A stretch of 8,301 nt of DNA from SVKR01 sp963605115 (lineage in GTDB: Bacteria; Bacillota; Clostridia; Oscillospirales; Oscillospiraceae). The stretch spans positions 1-8,301 of the forward strand of contig CAVCTM010000095.1 in the NCBI GenBank assembly GCA_963605115.1, in the 5' to 3' direction. Under the pieces are notes generated by a model. It was given only the letters and a program-made list of their open reading frames with translations. It made no database searches and was not told where the DNA came from. Shown here one piece after another: positions 4,795-8,301 of this stretch (position 1 is the stretch's first letter; every line of letters begins with the position of its first letter). A program made the translations under genes and the position numbers.

Positions 4795-5586
4795 TTATAC
4801 GAAATCGCGGTAATTTTCCTCCTGCGGGAGCGAATCCGGGGGAGAGAACTCGTCGACGGGGAAGCAGACGCGGGAGAAGAGGGTGCAGGGATCGTCGTCG
4901 CTGCTGCCGACGCACTCCTTGCTGGGGAAGAAGCTGCACGCATTCGTCAGCGAGAGCTGGGCGTCGCGTTCGAGGCGGATGACGGAGAACTGGCCGAGCG
5001 TGACATAGAGCCGCTTGCCTGCGCCGGAGAGACTGACGTCCTCGCCGATCGCCTCCAGAATGGCGGTGGGGATGGTGCGCAGCTCCGTGTCCGGGCAGCC
5101 GTTCGGGTCGCAGATGCGCAGGTTGAGCGCGATGGGATCGACCGCCTCGACGACCGCCGTCGGCGTGCCGCCCGCCGTGGCGATGGCGTCGAAGCCGTCC
5201 GCGGAGGAGAAGGTCTTGACGCGCCCCTCGCTGCCGTAGAGGATGACGCGCTTGTCGAATACGGCGAGGCCCGTGATGGGAACGCCGCCGGGGAAGGTCT
5301 CGCCCGTGATGCGGTAGAAGTAAGTGACGTCCACGGTGTAGTACCCGCGGTTGAAGCTGATCTCATCCACGCTGACGTCCGCGTAAATGAGCGTTGCGGA
5401 GTCGGGCCGGACGCTGAACGCCGAGTCGATGACCGCCTGAGAGCTCACCGTCGGGTAAACGCGCAGGTCCTCCACGCAGTCTTTATCCTTGCAGCCGTCG
5501 TAGATCTTTCTGGTATGTATATTGACGCACGACGCCGCGGCGGAGCTCTGGCTCGCCACCGGACCGGGCAAAACTCTGTCTGCCAT
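4795..5586 (-). CDS. Cysteine-containing conserved hypothetical protein (263 aa)
   Basis: I cannot assign a function or named domain. The protein resembles hypothetical proteins I recall from spore-forming Clostridia that share blocks like CKDKDCVEDLRVY (about 32-44), RGYYTVDVTYFY (80-91), LYGSEGRVKTFSS (116-128) and LYVTLGQFSVIRLER (193-207); that recollection is unchecked. Nine cysteines are present, clustered near the N-terminus (20, 32, 37), the middle (159, 164) and the C-terminus (217, 225, 234, 241), suggesting metal binding or disulfide cross-linking. There is no signal peptide or membrane segment. The ATG at 5586 has AGGAGG (5598-5603) 11 nt upstream. A sigma-E-like sequence upstream hints at mother-cell expression during sporulation, and with the Cys content a spore-surface role is possible but unproven. 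Confidence 0.85.
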   Translation of the reverse strand: MADRVLPGPVASQSSAAASCVNIHTRKIYDGCKDKDCVEDLRVYPTVSSQAVIDSAFSVRPDSATLIYADVSVDEISFNRGYYTVDVTYFYRITGETFPGGVPITGLAVFDKRVILYGSEGRVKTFSSADGFDAIATAGGTPTAVVEAVDPIALNLRICDPNGCPDTELRTIPTAILEAIGEDVSLSGAGKRLYVTLGQFSVIRLERDAQLSLTNACSFFPSKECVGSSDDDPCTLFSRVCFPVDEFSPPDSLPQEENYRDFV

Positions 5587-5621
5587 AGTTGATCAAACCT
5601 CCTGTTTGGTGATTTCAGTAC

Positions 5622-5649
5622 AGTGTATGCGGGAAAAAACCATGTGTGA
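5622..5649 (-). promoter_or_regulatory. Possible sigma-E (sporulation) promoter for the 263-aa hypothetical
   Basis: On the minus strand CATACACT (5622-5629) matches the -10 consensus CATACANT of Bacillus/Clostridium sigma-E. A partial -35, TCACAC (5644-5649), lies 14 bp upstream, the expected spacing. The predicted leader is about 30 nt and includes AGGAGG. The -35 is weak, so this rests mainly on the -10 match. Confidence 0.4.
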
Positions 5650-5662
5650 GCGCAAAAATGTC

Positions 5663-5692
5663 TTGTACTGCGGGGGAAAAGTATAGTATAAT
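5663..5692 (+). promoter_or_regulatory. Putative sigma-A promoter of the DUF4364-asnA-DUF975 operon
   Basis: TTGTAC (5663-5668), an 18-bp spacer and a perfect TATAAT (5687-5692) in AT-rich sequence. Initiation near 5699 would give a leader of about 34 nt. The -35 is poor (only TTG matches) but the -10 is ideal. It is divergent from the possible sigma-E promoter on the other strand. Confidence 0.55.
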
Positions 5693-5732
5693 AAAGGGAT
5701 AGAAAGCAAACGGTGAAAGGGCGGAGAAAACT

Positions 5733-6275
5733 ATGGACGAGCGCTTTGGCTTTATCCACGAAAAGCTGGACATCAAGCTGCTGATCTTATTCGTGCTGCG
5801 GCGGCTGCCCGCGCCGATCGACGCGGAGTCGCTTGCCGACCTCGTGCTGATCGACGGCGGCATCGGCTACTTTGACTATAAGGAGTGCCTCGCCGAGCTT
5901 GTGAACACCGCCCAGATCGCCGAGACCGAGGACGGCTACGCCGTCACCGAAAAGGGCAGCGAAAACTGCGCGGTGCTGGAAAACAGCCTGCCTTACTCCG
6001 TCCGCACGAAGGCGGAGCGCCGCCTCGCCCCGGTCGCGGACGAGTTGCGCCGCAGTGAGCTCGTCACCGCGCGGCACGAGCTAAGCGAGCAGGGCGTCAC
6101 CGTTCAGCTCGCGATGAGCGACGGCGTCGGCACCGTGTTCGACTTGAAGCTCCTCGCGCTCGACGAGGAGCAGGCAAAGCGCATCGAGAAAAACTTCAAG
6201 CGCCGCGCGGAGGAGTTTTATAACCGCTTCATGACGGCGCTGACCGAACAAAGGAGAGAAGAAAAGAAACCATGA
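5733..6275 (+). CDS. DUF4364 family protein, putative winged-helix regulator
   Basis: Family of unknown function found in Firmicutes, 180 aa here. The N-terminal part (about residues 7-75) reads as a winged helix: helices in IHEKLDIKLLILFVLRRL and AESLADLVL, then a helix in YKECLAELVNTAQI and a small wing at ETEDGYAVTEKG. This suggests DNA binding, by analogy to PadR/MarR-like folds. The C-terminal part has a beta-rich section (VTVQLAMSDGVGTVFDLKLLAL) and a charged terminal helix. The ATG at 5733 follows a purine-rich GGGCGGAGAAAA. Its stop overlaps the asnA start as ATGA, so the two are translationally coupled. It could control this operon, but no operator is visible and that is inference. 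Confidence 0.88.
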   Translation: MDERFGFIHEKLDIKLLILFVLRRLPAPIDAESLADLVLIDGGIGYFDYKECLAELVNTAQIAETEDGYAVTEKGSENCAVLENSLPYSVRTKAERRLAPVADELRRSELVTARHELSEQGVTVQLAMSDGVGTVFDLKLLALDEEQAKRIEKNFKRRAEEFYNRFMTALTEQRREEKKP

Positions 6276-7285
6276 CGACCTGTATCCCCGCGGGCTACCG
6301 CAGCCTGCTCAGCGTTTACGACACCCAGATGGCGATCGGTCTGCTCCACCGGCTTTTTGAGGACAACCTCTCCGCCGCGCTGAACATCTACCGCGTGTCC
6401 GCCCCGCTCTTCGTGGAGGAGAGCAGCGGCTTGAACGACAACTTAAACGGCGTCGAGCGCCCTGTCAGCTTCGACATTCTGCGAACCGGCACGGAGGCGC
6501 AGGTGGTCCAGTCCCTCGCCAAGTGGAAGCGCGTCGCCCTCGCGCGCTACGGTTTTTATCCCGGCAAGGGTATTTACACCGACATGAACGCCATCCGGCG
6601 CGACGAGGACGAGCTCGATAACCTCCACTCCGTCTATGTCGACCAGTGGGACTGGGAAAAGGTCATCACGGAGCGGGACCGCAATGTCGACTATCTCAAG
6701 ACGACGGTCATCGACATTGTTCGCGCCGTGTGCGACACGCAGCAGACGCTTCAGGCGATCTATCCGAAGCTGCTTCAGGTCCCGAAGGTGAATCCCACGG
6801 TCAGATTCGTGACGAGTCAGGAGCTGGAGGACGCTTACCCCGACAAGACCCCGCGCGAGCGCGAGGACATCGTGACGCGCGAGCACGGCACCGTATTTCT
6901 CATGAACATCGGCGGGCGTCTGCGCTCCGGCGAAAAGCACGACGGGCGCGCCCCGGACTATGACGACTGGGCGCTCAACGGCGATATCCTGCTCTGGAAC
7001 GACCTGCTGGGCAGGGCGTTCGAGATCAGCTCCATGGGCATCCGCGTCGACCCGGAGTCGCTGGACCGCCAGCTCACGGAGTCCGGCTGCGACGACCGGC
7101 GGGAGCTGCTTTACCACAGGATGCTCTTAAACGGAGAGCTCCCGCTCACCATCGGCGGCGGCATCGGTCAGAGCCGGCTCTCCATGATATTGCTCGGCAA
7201 ATGTCACATCGGCGAGGTACAGGCGTCCGTCTGGGACGAGGAGACCCAGCGCATCTGCGCGGAGCACGGCGTAATGCTGCTGTAA
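6272..7285 (+). CDS. asnA: Aspartate-ammonia ligase (asparagine synthetase A)
   Basis: Makes asparagine from aspartate, ammonia and ATP, releasing AMP and pyrophosphate; a cytoplasmic relative of class II aminoacyl-tRNA synthetases. The 337 aa are close to the usual 330. Family blocks are all present: GLNDNLNGVERPVSFD (53-68), VQSLAKWKRVAL (79-90), YTDMNAIRRDED (102-113), LHSVYVDQWDWEK (118-130), SSMGIRV, and the class II motif 3-like GGGIGQSR (295-302). The ATG at 6272 overlaps the stop of the DUF4364 gene by 4 bp; AAAGGAG occurs about 15 nt upstream, rather far, in keeping with coupled translation. No T-box leader for tRNA-Asn precedes the operon. The enzyme is ammonia-dependent, unlike the glutamine-using AsnB. 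Confidence 0.97.
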   Translation: MTTCIPAGYRSLLSVYDTQMAIGLLHRLFEDNLSAALNIYRVSAPLFVEESSGLNDNLNGVERPVSFDILRTGTEAQVVQSLAKWKRVALARYGFYPGKGIYTDMNAIRRDEDELDNLHSVYVDQWDWEKVITERDRNVDYLKTTVIDIVRAVCDTQQTLQAIYPKLLQVPKVNPTVRFVTSQELEDAYPDKTPREREDIVTREHGTVFLMNIGGRLRSGEKHDGRAPDYDDWALNGDILLWNDLLGRAFEISSMGIRVDPESLDRQLTESGCDDRRELLYHRMLLNGELPLTIGGGIGQSRLSMILLGKCHIGEVQASVWDEETQRICAEHGVMLL

Positions 7286-7323
7286 AGCGCATACATATAA
7301 GGAAAATCGGAGGTGCATTGATT

Positions 7324-7950
7324 ATGTCAAGAGTTGAGATCAAAGCGGAAGCGCGTGCCATGCTCGGCAGCGGCATTTTTGCCGACGGCTGGCTGATGGC
7401 GCTGCTCGTCTGCCTCATCGCGCAGGTGATCTGCGCCGCGGCGGGGACCATTGTTCCCGGTATCGGCGGCGTGCTCGTGATGGGTCCCATTTACTGCGGG
7501 CTCTCCGCCGTGTTCCTGACCCGGCGGCGCACCGGACGCTCCATCAAGGTGGGCGACATGTTCGGCGGCTTCAACGATTTCGGTCAGACCTTCCTGCTTG
7601 GTCTGCTCGTCTCGCTGTTCACCGCGCTCTGGTCACTGCTGTTCGTCGTGCCCGGCATCGTGAAGTTCTATTCCTATTCGCAGGCTTATAACATCAAGGC
7701 GGGCCACCCGGAGTATGACTGGCGCGCCTGCATCAACGCATCCAAGGAGATGATGCAGGGCCACAAGGCGGAGCTTTTCGTGCTGGACCTCAGCTTCCTC
7801 GGCTGGTATATCCTCGGCGCGCTCTGCCTCGGCTTCGGAACGCTGTGGGTCTATCCTTACCACTTCGCCGCGCGCACGGTGTTTTATGATAAGCTCAAGG
7901 GAGAGACCGATCTCGGCGGGACCGGATCGGACTGGTATCAGAAAATGTAA
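7324..7950 (+). CDS. DUF975 family integral membrane protein
   Basis: Membrane protein of unknown function, 208 aa. It has about four hydrophobic segments (residues 23-43, 46-65, 90-112 and 150-178). The family-typical pattern is in the second half: YSQAYNIKAGHPEYDW, then INASKEMMQGHKAELF, then LSFLGWYILG and LWVYPYHFAARTVFYDKL. The N-terminus VEIKAEARAML is also typical of these proteins. The ATG at 7324 has GGAGGT (7310-7315) 8 nt upstream; the frame is open further upstream, but that part overlaps asnA and is not coding. It lies 38 bp after asnA with no intervening promoter or terminator, so it is probably the last gene of the operon. A functional link to asparagine synthesis is not evident. 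Confidence 0.92.
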   Translation: MSRVEIKAEARAMLGSGIFADGWLMALLVCLIAQVICAAAGTIVPGIGGVLVMGPIYCGLSAVFLTRRRTGRSIKVGDMFGGFNDFGQTFLLGLLVSLFTALWSLLFVVPGIVKFYSYSQAYNIKAGHPEYDWRACINASKEMMQGHKAELFVLDLSFLGWYILGALCLGFGTLWVYPYHFAARTVFYDKLKGETDLGGTGSDWYQKM

Positions 7951-7952
7951 CG

Positions 7953-7984
7953 AAAAAACGCAGCCCGTATGGGCTGCGTTTTTT
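7953..7984 (+). terminator. Strong intrinsic terminator of the asnA operon
   Basis: Stem CGCAGCCC/GGGCTGCG with loop GTAT, preceded by six A and followed by six T (7979-7984), starting 2 bp after the DUF975 stop. The A-run makes it able to work on both strands. Confidence 0.95.
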
Positions 7985-8009
7985 GCTGCGCGGGGGTTGC
8001 AATATTGAA

Positions 8010-8177
8010 TGCGCCTGCGGGCGCAAATTAAAATTGTTTCGCGCCCGCGGGACGCGACCTTCTTTCCCCCTGCGGGGAAAGAAGGCAAAGGCACAGTTAA
8101 GGAGGGACCCTTTCGATCGGGTCCCTCCTTAACAATCCTCCTCCGCAACGACCAAGGGGATCTTACGATCCCCTTGG
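8010..8177. repeat. Run of consecutive GC-rich hairpins
   Basis: No gene is seen in 7985-8301. The stretch holds, in order: TGCGCC/GGCGCA (8010-8015/8020-8025); an imperfect TCGCG/CGCGA palindrome around 8039-8057; a perfect 12-bp stem CCTTCTTTCCCC/GGGGAAAGAAGG (8058-8069/8074-8085); a perfect 15-bp stem GTTAAGGAGGGACCC with its complement (8096-8110/8119-8133); and a perfect 11-bp stem CCAAGGGGATC/GATCCCCTTGG (8152-8162/8167-8177). It follows a strong terminator, so it is probably not part of the asnA transcript. The stretch 8178-8248 shows nothing I can name. Confidence 0.85.
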
Positions 8178-8248
8178 AACCCCTCCCGCATCTTAGGTCC
8201 AGCGTTTTAACTGTTGGAGCACCACCGGAAGCTTCAGCTGCATCGTGG

Positions 8249-8297
8249 CACCCCTCAGTCAGCGCGGAGCGCTGACAGCTCCCCTTTCAGGGGAGCC
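8249..8297 (+). repeat. Dispersed two-hairpin repeat, copy 4
   Basis: CACCCCTCAGTCAGCGC then GGA then GCGCTGAC, followed by AGCTCCCC and AGGGGAGCC. Stems are GTCAGCGC/GCGCTGAC (8258-8265/8269-8276) and GCTCCCC/GGGGAGC (8278-8284/8290-8296). It lacks the CCTTTAAA end seen in the other copies, reading CCAAGA up to the window edge. Confidence 0.8.
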
Positions 8298-8301
8298 AAG
8301 A

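Noticed and set aside
4538..4943. Open frames on the minus strand through 4485-4943
   Set aside because: They run across palindromic repeats and the 3' end of the 263-aa gene in another frame, with no ribosome binding site or recognisable protein.
5587..5610. Hairpin CAAAC-AGGAG-GTTTG around the ribosome binding site of the 263-aa gene as a translational switch
   Set aside because: The stem is only 5 bp and the binding site is in the loop, so it is too weak to claim as a regulator.
5593..5732. T-box or other riboswitch before the asnA operon
   Set aside because: The leader after the predicted start is only about 34 nt, and no T-box motif or terminator-antiterminator pair is visible.
6443..7117. 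Long minus-strand open frame inside asnA
   Set aside because: Shadow of asnA, which shows all family motifs on the plus strand.

Overview
The window looks like a high-GC Firmicute of the class Clostridia, probably near the Oscillospiraceae/Ruminococcaceae. This rests on strong AGGAGG-type ribosome binding sites, TTGxxx/TATAAT promoters, Firmicute families (DUF4364, DUF975, a WalR/PhoB-like regulator), a one-piece tmRNA, and palindromic interspersed repeats of a kind I recall from gut Clostridia. The lineage is inferred from gene content only; no rRNA marker is present.

Layout. (1) 1-1445: a minus-strand pair, a Nudix hydrolase overlapping an OmpR/PhoB-type response regulator by 4 bp (ATGA). 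A dispersed palindromic repeat lies beyond it at the left edge. (2) 1446-2787: plus-strand genes, namely a small unknown ORF, then smpB under a clear promoter and a cyclophilin-type prolyl isomerase. (3) 2788-3236: a non-coding block with three near-identical 117-bp tandem units carrying hairpins, ending about 10 bp before ssrA. (4) 3237-3627: ssrA (tmRNA) followed directly by a perfect 20-bp hairpin terminator. (5) 3628-3811: a cluster of GTGAAG/CTTCAC motifs. (6) 3812-4498: a minus-strand DUF421 membrane protein. (7) 4536-4733: two inverted copies of the dispersed repeat forming a MITE-like unit. (8) 4795-5586: a minus-strand Cys-containing hypothetical with a possible sigma-E-like promoter. 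(9) 5733-7950: a plus-strand operon DUF4364 - asnA - DUF975, ended by a textbook terminator. (10) 7985-8301: a run of hairpins and a fourth copy of the dispersed repeat.

Functional theme. smpB and ssrA encode the protein and RNA halves of trans-translation (ribosome rescue) and lie on the same strand about 1 kb apart with a prolyl isomerase between them. No good promoter is visible directly upstream of ssrA, so transcription from the smpB promoter through the 117-bp array is plausible. The rest is housekeeping: asparagine synthesis (asnA) coupled to a putative winged-helix protein, ADP-ribose-type hydrolysis coupled to a response regulator, and membrane proteins of unknown role.

I found no clear new defence or mobile system. 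The unusual content is the palindromic DNA at nearly every junction between transcription units, the tandem array next to ssrA, and a tmRNA tag frame that lacks an obvious Ala/Gly resume codon.
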